Source: Paraconiothyrium sp. Pb-2020 (lineage: Eukaryota; Ascomycota; Dothideomycetes; Pleosporales; Didymosphaeriaceae). From it: DNA of 64,000 nt. Positions within the stretch are counted from its first letter, which is position 1. Each line of letters begins with the position of its first letter. The DNA lies in NCBI GenBank assembly GCA_022419385.1, contig JAJUBI010000002.1:1302001-1366000 (forward strand). The letters are read 5' to 3'. Both the position numbers and the translations under genes were made by a program. Under the pieces are notes generated by a model. The model was not told where the DNA came from and made no database searches. It saw only the letters and a program-made list of their open reading frames with translations. Of the stretch, positions 12,510 to 23,476 are shown one piece after another.

Positions 12510-14640
12510 GCCTTTCAGGAACTACGGCCGATTGCGGTCGTCGCACCAGGCTGGGGACAGCCGAGCGGTGTGGTAGCGCGAACTACCGTGAATGGAGCCG
12601 AACAAGACAAGGTAGGCTGGCGGCAACCTACAGCAAGCTGCGGGAAGCCGTGCGAAGAAGAAAACGGAAAGAAACGCAGAAAGAATATATCAATACAGAA
12701 TTTTGAAGGGGTATCTCCCAATGGGTATGAATAGGTGGGCTGGTTGGACAAGACCGTGAACACCGCAAAGACGCCGACGAGGGTGGAGTGGAGAGGTTGG
12801 GGGCGAGGTTAGAGGGAGAAGAGACCGAGCACAGAGCCGTGAGGCGCTGGCCGTAAAACGCGAGTTCTTGCTGGGCGTGGGGAGGCCAAAACGGCAGATT
12901 TGTGTGGTTGACGTTGGGGAAGATGTCTGGAGAACAGGATCGAGTGCGGCGAGGAAAGGCCCAAGTAGACACTTACGCGACGACCCGCTCGTTGCGCTGA
13001 AGCGATGCCGCATCGGGGAAGACGGCTCGCTCTCGCAAGTGCACGGGCCGGGCGCTGCTTTTCCTCTGCGATGATGAGCATCGAACCCTGCTGCTGCATC
13101 TGCGGGCTGTTTTGGCTAGTCTGCGCACGAAGCCGGCGTGGGACGTGGACTCGACGCCCTCACCGCTGCGATGCCCTCGCGCTGGACGCCTGCCGCTGCG
13201 CGCCCTCGCCGATGTGATGCCACGGCGACGGCCTGCGCTGGCGCTGCCCGGCACTTCGCCCTCTGCCATCCAGGCACGCCGTGGGCCTCTCCGCGATGTG
13301 TGGCAAGGCAGCTCGCTGCCGCCTCATCTCACCCGGCGGCCGGCGGCCCTGGCCCGTTGCCAAGTCGATGATCGTATTGTGTGCAGCTATAGTGCCCAGC
13401 GGGATATGAGCCGCCTGAGCACGACCCTCACTTTCAGGTACATTGCCAGCTGTCTGCGGCTTGCGCAATCGTAGTCGGGCCTGCTCGAGCTGCTGCTGCG
13501 CGTCTTCTTAAATGCGCTGCGTCGGCCATTGTGGCTAGGCGGACGTGTGTCGTTGTGGTTTCTGATCGACAAGTGCCGATGTCTGCAGCCTCCAGCTCGA
13601 AACGCCCGCTCAGTCCCCCGCCGCGGCGCGCGCCCTCGGGTGAGCATGCCACGGTGCTCGTCGCAGTCTCGCGGCGCCGTCGTTGCTGTGGCATGTGAGA
13701 CGGTCGCGTTTTGCGTTTAGCATCTGCTGCATGTTCCCGTGGGGAAGATAGTCTGGACTCTGGCGGAGAGCGCCAACACAGTGCGCACAAATCATGTACC
13801 CAAGGATGTATGATAGTAATATGATCGGATAGCCGACTCGTGGAAGCTTCAATGTCCAGGTAGTTTTGGGTAGAGCTTCAGACTGACATGCGAGGAGGCT
13901 TCGGTATGCACTCGCCTCTGCAAACTGTACCGTGTTGCAATTTTTCCAATGAACGAGTGCGATGGCAGATCTCTGTGGAAGGGTGTGCGATGCAACAGCA
14001 CCAGTCGCATCGCTTGTGGACCGAGCATGCCGTGTTGATTCCATTGCAGCTACAGACAAGGCTTCGAATGCAGAGCTTCTCAGAGTTTCTCAGAGTCACC
14101 AGCAGCTACAGTTTGTTATACCACCTCGCCCGCCGCGGAGCGAACAGAGGCGCATCGCGCGTGCAACAGCAGCGGGTGTGCGTCTCCCCTGCACGTACAC
14201 ACCACCGCTTTTGGCCATCGATCGCAGTCGGCGTCTGTCTTGCAGAGCGGGTGCATCTGGTGTGTTGATCTTCTCGTCCGTAGGGTGCAAGCGCACTGGG
14301 GGCTTCTCGGAAGCTCAGGTTTGTCCGAACTGCGACCACATGGAACTTCGTGAACCTTAGATCTGCATGCGAACCAGCCTAACGAAACAAAATGGAAGCT
14401 TTCACGGCTCGTAACAATGACCATGCGGTCTCCCGATTGCCCACTGCTTCTGGATGCTCTTCTTGTGCCTGCGACGCTAGTGCCGAAGAACGTAAAGCGG
14501 CTCAAAACCCTCGGCCTCTGCTGCACGTCCTCGTTCGCAACACCACCCGCGTCGCGTCTTCGCCAGCTCCCCCGCTGCCGCTCGACTGAAGGCCGCGCAG
14601 CTTCGCATTGCCTACTGCCGAAAGCGCGATTCCTCCCACA
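12510..14640. promoter_or_regulatory. Long divergent intergenic region between two transcription-factor genes
   Basis: This 2.1-kb, GC-rich region separates the copper-fist gene (minus strand) from the Zn2Cys6 gene (plus strand). It is crowded with ORFs of 60-150 codons on both strands. None has a domain, a preferred frame or consistent splice signals, so they look composition-driven. Long 5' UTRs with upstream ORFs are common for such regulators and would fit; no defined site was recognised. Confidence 0.5.
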
Positions 14641-17253
14641 ATGGCTTCAACGGTTCCGTACGGCGACGCGGAGGGGAAGCCGGGCGGAAGCTCCAACATG
14701 TTCGCGAACCAGAATGGAGGCACGCCACCTCAGCAGCAGCAGCAACCACAGCACATACCCACCGATCCCGAGCTCCAATTGCGCGAACAGCTACAGATGC
14801 ACCAGGGCAACGACATGATGCACCAGGCTCCCCATTTGCAGCAGATGGGCGCCACGAACGCGATGCACCACCACTTCCAGACCCCGCCGCGCCCGGTACA
14901 CTCGCCGCAACACATGGCGCAGTCTGCGCAGTCGGTCATGGGCATCGACGACCACAACGCGTTTGTCGATCACGACGGCGCGACGCGAAAGCGCTCAAAA
15001 GTATCGCGGGCGTGCGATGAGTGCCGGCGCAAGAAGGTACGTGTGCTCCTGTGTCGCCCACGGTCGCGCATCTGACCCAGCGTAGATTCGATGCGATGCG
15101 ACCAGTGAGAACGGTCCGGAATCATGTTCGAGTTGTAAGCGCACTGGCGCGCGATGTCAGTTTAGTAGACAGCCGATGAAGCGCGGGCCGAGCAAAGGGT
15201 GAGTGTTAATCCGCTCCGTTCCGTCGAGTTATTCCGATCGAGTAGAAGGGCAAGATGCAAGTATACACAACTAACACATCACGAAGCTATATCAAGGAGC
15301 TTGCTGATCGTCTGAATTCGCTCGAAAATCAAATCCAGCAACCGCAAGCACAAACCGCAAATTATGACTTTGGCCCTCTCGATCAGGGCTTGGATGCTCC
15401 ATCCCAATTTTCAAGAAAGCGCACATACTCAATGTCTGAGAATTTCGGAGACCCGTATAGCCGTCCAAGCTGGTCTGGACAAGACCGCGGTACATACATC
15501 ACCGAAGATCCCTCAGCCCTTCTCTTACTGACACGTGAAGAACAATCTTTGAACGGTGCCAACGACAGTAACAACAACAACCGACGTGTCTCCTTCACAG
15601 AGTGGACATTAGTTGGCAACCTCATCACGGGCTCTAACGAGGCTATCATCAAAGCGTAAATCCCACTTTGTTGGTTCGCTTGTTAGTATGAGCGTTACTG
15701 ACTCTTCAACAGATATTATAACACCATGCATTCAACTTTGCCTCTTCTCTCCTCGGAATCATCTGCGTTAAACCGCCTTACGCACTGTCCACCCAAACTA
15801 AGAGAAGCACTCTTTCTGGCATTAGACTGCAGCATCCGCTCCTCCGCACCAAGATCGTTGTCACCCACCGAAACCAGCATCAATGAGATGCTCCACCACT
15901 GCTTCAGTGTTGTAGATACAGCGAAGTATACTCTTGACGATCCAGACCACGCTCGCCAATTCTTCAACAACTTGGTGTACTGCCAGTCCCTCGTCTTACT
16001 TTTCATCGCTTCAGATAGGCCCAAACCAGGAACTGTTGGCAATTCTGCCGAACTGCTCGGCAGAATCGCTGGCATTATTAGTGAGGTCGGACTGGACGAC
16101 GCAAAAACCCTCGCATCCCTCCGCGAGCAAGATCTGGAGCTATATCAGGCCGCCCGCCAAACGTTCTGGGTGGCGTTCACATTGGACAGATTCCACGCTT
16201 CCAGCAGGTCCAAAAATCTCATGCTACCTATACATGAAGGCTCGCCATCCCGAGATGATTACAAGCTGCTCGGCGAGGAGGCTTATCATCTTGTTCGTAA
16301 GTAGACATGCTGTTCTGCTCGGTCATGATAGTGCTAGTCCGGTAGTCTGAACGACACGCGGATTCAATACGTCTTCGATCATGGAATCAGAACTATGCTA
16401 ACCTCACCGTGTAGGCGCAGCAGATATAGTCGGTCAAGTGGCTTCTATCTCAAAGGCTGGCAGTGTTCCTGAGCTGGACCCTGCGTCACCATTCGCGTTT
16501 GCAGCGCTAAGCGTAACATCACCTGCAACCAAGTATCTGAATGGCCAGCTCTCGCGTTTTCGAGAATCAATCGAACTCAGCAACCTCCCCAGTAATTCCT
16601 CTCCGTACCTAGCTTATCAGTACCTCCGCGTGTTTGTTGCACGGTTATCCAACTATAGTTCTTCTGTGGAACTGTTTGCTTTGACCAAGGACCTCCTTCG
16701 TAACCTTGCGAATCCGCGAGTCACCCCGCTTCACCATATCTTCGCCAGTCTGGTCGCCACCACTCTAGGGGATCTCTCGGATCGATTGGAAACCCAAATT
16801 GAGGCTCATGCCGCTATGAAAGAAATGGCGGACGGATTAGCTAACGAGCACATTATCAACGCGAGCAGCGACAATCTTGGTTGGGATGCGGCAATACGTG
16901 ACCTTTTGCATCAAAAGAAGGGCCCCACTCCGTCACACATCACTCCCGAACAGACAAGCCCGTCCCAACATCTGGCTGGTCTGCAACATCTCGCCGCCGC
17001 CGCCGTGGGCGAGCGGGAGGGTGCCGACGCACGTCCAGCGAGCAGCAGCGGCAATGCGATATCTGCTTCGACTCCATCCAAATTCGACAACGATGTCTCC
17101 GCCGCCATTGCGGCCGCCAATGAAGCCGCAAAGGCTCAAGCGCAAGCACAAGACAATGTGCCAGGTGTCCAACAGCGTGTTCAATCCCCTACCGGTGGAG
17201 GCAACGGGAATGCCTACGAAACAAATTCGCTGGTTAAAGACGATGCCTTCTAA
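14641..17253 (+). CDS. Zn2Cys6 transcription factor, Rgt1-like
   Basis: Fungal binuclear-cluster DNA-binding protein. Five exons (14641-15036, 15086-15198, 15287-15655, 15713-16296, 16415-17253) give 766 aa; introns are 49, 88, 57 and 118 bp and all phases close. After a Gln/His-rich N-terminus, residues ~118-170 hold RKRSKVSRACDECRRKKIRC, then SCSSCKRTGARCQF and MKRGPSKGYIKELADRL. The KVSRACDECR..KRGPSKGY pattern is that of yeast Rgt1, a glucose-responsive repressor of hexose-transporter genes. The central region resembles the fungal-specific TF domain and the C-terminus is Ala/Gln-rich. A sugar-sensing role is inferred from that resemblance only. The ORF is also open upstream from a TTG at 14608, but the ATG at 14641 (CACAATGG) is the sensible start. 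Confidence 0.85.
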
Positions 17254-17966
17254 GTCCGATCTTCTTGGCTCGCTATCTTTCCTTTCCGTCCCTATACTAA
17301 TCAATTATAACGCGTGCCTCAGCCAATGTAGGGCTGTAAGGGTCGAGCCGATCAACTGTGCGACCATGTGAGACGAGTACATTTGGTCTTGTGAGGAATA
17401 CAGGAGTTAGTAGGGATCTTTATCTTACGTTTGGAGGTTATACCCACGTTCTCATCATTATATTTGGTATTTCGGTCTGGTCGAATGCGATGAACGGCAT
17501 CGCGGTGGAGATGGTGTAGTTCTGTTTGGAAATTGAGTATTATGTATCATGCTAGATTGGAAATACAATGGTCAGCAGTGATTCGCGATCCGTTCTTTTA
17601 CGCCACCATGAGGTACGGTTGTATAATATCAAGTTATAGTGTTGCACACGCATTATAGAGCGAGTCACCCCAGGCTATACCATTAACTACTGGGCGGATG
17701 ATCTCCGTATCTTCACTCACCTCTATTGCTCACACCCAGCCTCCCCATTTTCTCCCTTATTCACCTCCATAACACAATATATTCTTCCTATTGTTCCTTG
17801 AGTTCTTCAGAGTGTACAACGCGAAGCCATGATTGCGCTCAGCCTTCAGATACTGCGACTTCTACTTTCTCCTCCCTTCAGACAGTTTCACCTTTTCCTC
17901 CTCACAAGCATTTCACAAGCTTATTGCTCCGAGCATCATATCTCCTTCAAAGACAGAACCTTCAAA
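17254..17966. other. Intergenic region with pyrimidine-rich promoter-like tract
   Basis: The first part should be the 3' UTR of the Zn2Cys6 gene. From about 17710 to 17900 the plus strand is markedly C/T-rich (CTCCCC, CTTCTACTTTCTCC), a common core-promoter or 5' UTR feature in fungi, just before the small ORF at 17967. Confidence 0.45.
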
Positions 17967-18338
17967 ATGCATTCTTCAATTCAAGCCACCTTTTTCGGAC
18001 AAGCTCGCCTGCGCCCATCGCTCATGACTGAGCGCGAATACAAGAAGAAGTGCGAGAAAGCTCTAAGCGCACTCGAAAACTACCATCCACACCACATCCG
18101 CATTCGGGCTCTGCCACCAAATCCCCTTCGACTACCTTCAGCTGGAGGCAAGAAGCGCAAAGCATACGACGCTGACGACATCGAGCCCATCGCACAAATC
18201 AAGGGCATACAACCTACAATGCCCTCCAAGAAGCATCAAGCAAACCTACCTCGAAACATGGATGTGGATGATGGCATCTGGACTGGCCTGAGTCAGTCAC
18301 TTATCGACCACTGGACCAAGGACATCATGCAGGTGTGA
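17967..18338 (+). CDS. Hypothetical small basic protein
   Basis: A 123-aa ORF from the ATG at 17967 (TCAAAATGC), preceded by a pyrimidine-rich leader. The frame is open further up to an ATG at 17829, which would add a hydrophobic N-terminal stretch; I prefer 17967 because the intervening codons look like the C/T-rich leader. The protein is Lys/His-rich in its middle part (GGKKRKAY could act as a nuclear signal) and ends TGLSQSLIDHWTKDIMQV. I recognise no domain. It could be a lineage-restricted gene. Confidence 0.45.
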   Translation: MHSSIQATFFGQARLRPSLMTEREYKKKCEKALSALENYHPHHIRIRALPPNPLRLPSAGGKKRKAYDADDIEPIAQIKGIQPTMPSKKHQANLPRNMDVDDGIWTGLSQSLIDHWTKDIMQV

Positions 18339-18490
18339 GGGTCGGGGGCGATGCAAGGTGGTCTTGTATCATGGCAACCAGGTGTTGCCCTATCCTGTAT
18401 CTACTCGTGGGCTGGACCCACGAGTAACGTTTTGTATGATAATATGCCTACATGAGATGCAATGAATGACACGGTCTCCTTTTGTATCTG

Positions 18491-19707
18491 CTACAGTCTC
18501 CCCTGGCGCTCGACCAATGTATAATACCGCGGCGCAAGCCTTCTGCGGATTCTCTTCCCATACACAACGAAAACCCCTGCTGTTCCACTGACGCCAAACG
18601 AAATAGCCCCACTCAGGATGAACATATTTTGTAGACTCATGGCAGCCATCCATGGCGTGACGCTAAACGGCAGTGCGATGCTGACGGCGTTACGAATGAA
18701 GGTAATTGCAACGAAGGATGGATCGGTTAGCTAAATGTGTCAGTATATTTGGTAAGGTATATAAGAAAGAGCATGCAGTACCTCGATATAGCAATCAATG
18801 ACCATAGTCAGCGAAGCGTCGCTGATTGAGCCTAGGCCGAAGCCGAAGAGTAGACCGCCGATAGAGGGGTAGACCCAATGGGCGCCCTAGACACTACTCA
18901 GCACCTACAAGATCTATAGAGTGGCTTGGAGCTAAATACTCGTTGTATAAAATATCCGAAGAGGATAAGGCCAACAGCCTGCGCGATGATGGACGGAATG
19001 AGCGTGTACAAGCGGAACTCGGGCTCGAAACAGCCCTTGTTTCGCTTTGCCAGCCAGACGACAGCATGATCGCCCAACACGCCGCTGTAGATGGAGCCAA
19101 TAAGATTGCCGATCATGGGGCCGATGCCGAGGTAGCCAAGCTGGGCAGCGTTCATATTGTAAGGCGGGGCCGAGAAGACGATGGAAATGATCGTGGCGAG
19201 AAGAGTGAGCCAGACGACTCCTTGTGCCCATTGGAAGCCCGTAAAGATGACGTGCGGAAGCATTATGAGAACTAGGGCAGGGGTGTAAAAGAGTCTCCAG
19301 AGGGACTCATCGGTGGGGGTAGACCATTGGAGACGTTGGCGTCCTGAGCGCATGGGGATGGTTTTGTCGACATAGTTTTGGCCAGCAGTGAAGAGCAGCG
19401 GCTCTGGAGTGGTCACTCCGGTGGCAAGTTCCATGGTAGCATCATCGGTAGCAGGGCTGCCTTGGACGATGCGGACGGTACAGAGCAGAAGCCCTGCAGC
19501 AAGCGTCCCTTCATTGAAGCGACCTGCGCTCTCGGCCAGCTCAGCGCGGAAAGCTGTCATCTCGATGTCGTAGAAATGGTGGAAGACGCTGCTCAGGTCG
19601 TCGAGCAAGGCCTGGCAAGCAATCCACAGATGATGAAAGGCACGCGACCGGCGCGAAAGGTCAGCAACGCAAGGGCAGTAGGGTACTCGGGCGAGGGTAT
19701 GGTACAC
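18491..19707 (-). CDS. C-terminal half of an MFS transporter fused to unrelated coding sequence (gene remnant)
   Basis: The 3' part is a well-preserved second half of a fungal MFS permease. Coding segments end at 18940, run 18886-18782 and 18730-18491, with 53- and 51-bp introns in phase. It starts near YVDKTIPMRSGRQRLQW and continues through FSAPPYNMNAAQLGYLGIGP, FEPEFRLYTLIP, LLFGFGLGSISDASL and FIRNAVSIALPF. The N-terminal six membrane segments are missing; no upstream sequence encodes them. The frame instead runs on, from 19707 down, into a non-membrane stretch (LLDDLSSVFHHFYDIEMTAF, then EGTLAAGLLLCTVRIVQ) that looks like a C-terminal fragment of a Zn2Cys6 regulator (fungal_trans_2 type). 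In-frame ATGs lie at 19560 and 19434; 19707 itself is a GTG. I read this as a rearranged remnant; an expressed half-transporter of ~279 aa is possible. Confidence 0.55.
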
Positions 19708-21280
19708 GCATGGCTGTGTGGAAAGGCGTTAGCTGTTATGATGCGCGGCGAAGATGGGGAAGGTGTGGAAGAGTTAGGGTCACTGGAGGAGTGGTTTCCT
19801 GGACGAATGCTGATTTCAGACAATCGCGTAAAGAGCACCAAGCTCCCTAACAGCATTAAGAAACTCTAGAGGGTACATATTCAATTCAACTGACTTCCTC
19901 GCATTACGCAGCATTCGTTCTTCTTACGCATGCGATGTACATAGCTGAACTAAATGTTACTGCCCTTTGAAAGCACCCCCCACCCCGGGTCACTCTCAAA
20001 TAGCTCTAGATATGTGTTTTGTCTGATTAGAACCCTCTCAATTGATATCTCCCGTTTCAGCTAGTCAAGCTGGCTACTTATATTACATATGGCTCTAAGC
20101 TATTGCAGCAGATATACTAACGGTGCTGATTAGTAGGCAGCCTTCCGTAGTAAATGGATCAGGCCGAAAATCATCAAGAAAAGTTTTACAGCCACATGAA
20201 GGTGGGATAGAAACACTTACAAACACTGTAGAAGTGTAGTTTAGACGAACCCAGCCTTTGTTCCGACCTGCCCTCAGCTCCTCTACCAAGGTAGCCTGTA
20301 TGCACTGCTTCAGATGATGCCTGCCCATTAGGTCCCAGCGGCCATATCCGTGAGACTCAACGACGCTGACGCTAAGCGTGACATAGTTTTCGATCCCAGA
20401 TTGGATCTTGCTGCTATTTTCAAGCCATGCTCATACCGCGGTATATCGTGCCTACAACGAGAGATCATGTCATACATGGGAGCTGGACGAATGAACTTGC
20501 GAGATCCGAATTTGTCACCGTAGAGGGAATACAAATCTAAAACAAATCCAAGGATCTCAATGCCCTTAGTGAATAGTGCTTCATTGAGTACGTTACCGTT
20601 GATCCGGACTTTGCACGTATGTTTTTCAATGGCTTCGTGGCAATTCCAAGCGAGTATTCTACAAGCCAATACACACTAGTAGTCTTGGTATCGGGGTTCA
20701 TGCACGACGAAGACCTGCCGGTGAGGACCAGCACATGGCACATTCGGGCAAAGTCCGTGTTCTGCCAGTGTCGGAGTCCTAGTATTTCATATGGTGCACT
20801 TCTGTTGGACGACGATAGTCTGGGGGTTGGACATGATGTCCTAGAATCCGAATACGGAGTCATCGCAGGGAATCCGCCATCAAGGTACACCCAAAGTGTT
20901 CTTGAGTGATCCCAGCAGTTCCACTGGAGCTGCTTCCGACGCAATCTTCATCTTTGGGGCATTCTTACGAGACTACGCATTGTCGGTATAGTAGTCCCAG
21001 ATCCTCATGTTTTGCAACCTTCGATCTTCGATTTAGTGAACCCTAGGATGTTCGCCATACATACGAAGCGCAAGGACCCATAGATAATTTGACAGACACT
21101 AAAAGCAGCATATTTTTCGGTTGGAGTAAAAGCGTTCCCCGATACTTCGAGACAGGTACCGTGCGCAATACAACTTACGGGGGACTTTAAGCAGGTAAAG
21201 GGAGTCTGGAGAAGCCTATTTTTTTCACCAAGATTAATATTTCCACCCTATCTATTTCTATTAATATACGTCTAAACCTA
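19708..21280. other. AT-rich, apparently non-genic segment
   Basis: Short ORFs only. On the minus strand between 20095 and 20944, ORFs in different frames abut one another, as might happen in a decayed gene, but I cannot recognise the product. Base composition is visibly more AT-rich than in the flanking genes, especially near 21100-21300. Together with the foldback element at its right end this looks like a repeat-affected, non-conserved stretch. Confidence 0.45.
20095..20944 (-). pseudogene. Possible unrecognised gene relic
   Basis: Minus-strand ORFs at 20944-20537, 20669-20328 and 20328-20095 follow each other in shifted frames with no clean GT..AG junctions. Local segments read like protein (TLWVYLDGGFPAMTPYSD; GIEILGFVLDLYSLYGDKF), but no family is recognised. 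It may simply be noise. Confidence 0.2.
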
Positions 21281-21660
21281 TAAAAAGTAGCTAGATTTAT
21301 AGGGCTTCGTACGTTAAGTAGATCTATGTAGAAGAACTAGAGGTGCAGTAAGTAGGTAGGGCATAGGAGGGGTGCGCTGAGGTGCCTACGCTGAAGTGCC
21401 TACGCCAAGCCTACGCGTAGAGGGGTCCTCACTAAATTTTAGGCATCCCTTACTAAATTCAGGCACCCTCTCGCTAAATTCTGGGCAACCCCTTGCTAAA
21501 GTTTAGTGAGGGCCTCTCTCCGCGGAGCCTCAGGGCAGGCACCTCAGCGCACCCCCTCCCACGCCCTACCGCCCTACCTACTCACTACAGTCTACACCTC
21601 TATTTTCTCTATATGCATCTACTAAACGTACAAAGCCCTATGAATCTATCTACTTATTTT
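21281..21660. mobile_element. Foldback (MITE-like) element with ~110-bp terminal inverted repeats
   Basis: The left arm, about 21281-21390, is repeated in inverted orientation at about 21536-21660. Examples: ATAGGGCTTCGTACGTTAAG (21298-21317) against the reverse complement of the 21622-21643 region, and GGGTGCGCTGAGGTGCC (21370-21386) against GGCACCTCAGCGCACCCC (21538-21555). Pairing continues inward (TCCTCACTAAA at 21426 against TTTAGTGAGGG at 21502), so almost the whole 380 bp can fold into a hairpin. No ORF lies inside. Such structure is typical of non-autonomous DNA transposons. The exact ends and target-site duplication are uncertain; a TA duplication is possible but not clear. Confidence 0.75.
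21426..21510. repeat. Degenerate tandem repeat in the loop of the foldback element
   Basis: Four imperfect copies of a ~20-bp unit containing CTAAATT or CTAAAGTTT followed by AGGCA/GGGCA and CCCT (starting near 21431, 21451, 21473 and 21496). They lie between the two inverted arms. Confidence 0.55.
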
Positions 21661-22250
21661 GAATTTTGAATCTATTTCCCGTGGAGATACAGGTAAGTGG
21701 TAACGTTGATTCTGGAAATCGATTCAGTTTTGTCCCTACACAGCCTGATAGTCCCCCGGTGCTCCGTACAAGGCCAAGCGAACCGGAACTCGCTTGATGT
21801 TACCGCCACGATGCGTTGTTAGTACCGTAGATACTTTTATTGGTCGCCACCTCGTGTTGAGATGGTGGATCCGAACTTAGTCCGATTGTGTTGAGCATGC
21901 CAAGGTGATCCGCTGATGCAAAGCTGCTATACCGTATCGGAGATTGAGGCTCAACTCGACCTGAGAAGCTTTCCGAATTAGGTGTATAACAGCGCGTACT
22001 GGGTGGAACGTGAGAGCAGATCCAAGGCGACGCCCCCAGTTTAGTGCTAGCATTGCAGATTAGTTTCCAATTTTGATGGGAACACATGGTATAAGAATGT
22101 ATAAAGGCGACAACAAACCGTGAAAGTTGCTTCCTTCTACACCAGCAATCACATCCTCCTCCCTCTCTCTGACACAGCTTCCTATTTCTACCGGAACCTT
22201 TTCTTTAAACCATAAATTCAGCACCGTCCTGAAGTGGTCGCACAATCAAG
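21661..22250. other. Region between foldback element and secreted-protein gene
   Basis: No gene is seen. Only a 95-codon minus-strand ORF (22087-21800) with no recognisable features is present. The stretch just before 22251 is pyrimidine-rich (CCTCCTCCCTCTCTCTG at about 22149-22165) and probably serves as promoter and 5' leader for the secreted protein. Confidence 0.45.
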
Positions 22251-23015
22251 ATGCAGATCACGTTGCAAACCGTTGCAATTGCTGTTGCCCTGGCTTCGAC
22301 CGCCGCCGCCGCACCTGCAATCAACACTGCCGAGCAACAACTTTCGCGACGCGATATTATCGTCCTACCTGGGACGACGGACCAAGGCGAGGCTACTCCA
22401 GCGGCCAAACGCAATCTAGGAACCATTAAAAAGCGTGGTCCTACAGACACATACGGCGACTATACGGGGCATTGGAGTAGTTACCCGGATGGCTCTGGTT
22501 CTTATGTCCGCACCGATGATGTGCACAGATATGGCGGCCCATCCGGCGACAAATGCTGGACCGATCTTTGGTACGTATCATCCTCGTACAAGGAAACGGA
22601 CTGGAAGCGCGAGGGCTCTATCGACTGTGGGACAACGTCCGAATGCGAGGCCGGCGTCGATCAAGGCGTAGAGACGTGCAACGAATGGAGTATCTCCATT
22701 GAGGTCGGAGCCGAGGTCAGCATCCTCAAGGACATCTTTTCGATCTCGTCCAGTATTACGAATACATATGGGGAGTCGAAGTGTGAGTCGGTCACCACCA
22801 AGAGCACCTGCAAATGGCAGGATAATGCATGCCATGCGATTTGGAGCAGTCAGACGGTCAAGGTTGATCATGGTTATATCCGTCGTCGCTGTGATTTCCA
22901 CGATGGCAAGGGTGACCAGACTGTCTGGAGCAAGGATTGGGACATCAGCGAGAAGGCTGATGAGCTTCATCTCGGATGCAAGGCAGGTTGCGCTGCTGGA
23001 TCATACCCGGCATAA
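22251..23015 (+). CDS. Secreted orphan protein with signal peptide and Kex2-like sites
   Basis: 254 aa, intronless, start ATG in good context (AAGATGC). Residues 1-20 form a signal peptide ending in an Ala-rich stretch before AP. A putative pro-region follows with dibasic sites (LSRR, AAKR, IKKR at residues ~33, 52 and 60), suggesting Kex2 maturation in the Golgi. The mature part is rich in Trp, Tyr and Cys (about ten cysteines), with SISIEVGAEVSILKDIFSIS followed by TNTYGESKCESV. That alternating Ser/Thr pattern suggests a beta-sheet fold; an aerolysin-like or lectin-like fold is conceivable but speculative. It ends GCKAGCAAGSYPA. I recognise no named family. Its position beside a repeat element and an AT-rich segment fits a candidate effector or cell-surface protein. 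Confidence 0.75.
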   Translation: MQITLQTVAIAVALASTAAAAPAINTAEQQLSRRDIIVLPGTTDQGEATPAAKRNLGTIKKRGPTDTYGDYTGHWSSYPDGSGSYVRTDDVHRYGGPSGDKCWTDLWYVSSSYKETDWKREGSIDCGTTSECEAGVDQGVETCNEWSISIEVGAEVSILKDIFSISSSITNTYGESKCESVTTKSTCKWQDNACHAIWSSQTVKVDHGYIRRRCDFHDGKGDQTVWSKDWDISEKADELHLGCKAGCAAGSYPA

Positions 23016-23476
23016 TGGTTATATCGATCGCACAAAATGGGATGGGCGAGAAATGCGGCTGGTTTCGGCTCCTTCTGTGACTATTACTTTTATCAAATTC
23101 GTTGTGCTTCTGAGATAGTTTAGAGGTAGCTTAGAGCGTGTATAGAGTTTTTTTTCCTTTGTTAGAAAACCACGCTGATGAGCAAATATTCTTATCCACA
23201 CCACCTTTCATCGCCTTCACTTCAATTATGCGCAGATAGCATCATTCTCAGAAGGCTTGAGAGAAAACCAATCGCTATTAATCATACGAGCTTCATTGTA
23301 CTCTCCGAGATTCTCAAATTTCCATCGAAGCAACTATTCTACGGGAGCGATGGCCAGATTGTCACGACAATTCTTTTAGCCTACCAAGTGGCGATCAGCG
23401 TTGATTTAGACCTGGGATTGTGTTAAAGTCTCTAAGCGGACACATATCAAAATTCTGCCCAACGTTGATGGGCTTT
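23016..23476. other. Convergent 3' intergenic region
   Basis: Between the convergent stops of the secreted protein and the sugar transporter. An 82-codon plus-strand ORF (23178-23426) has no recognisable features. Probably 3' UTRs; nothing else seen. Confidence 0.5.

Noticed and set aside
12973..14059. Several ORFs of 60-150 codons on both strands between the two regulators
   Set aside because: All frames are about equally open in this GC-rich stretch; no domain or splice chain.
17829..17966. Upstream extension of the small protein at 17967
   Set aside because: Extra codons are the C/T-rich leader; kept only as an alternative start.
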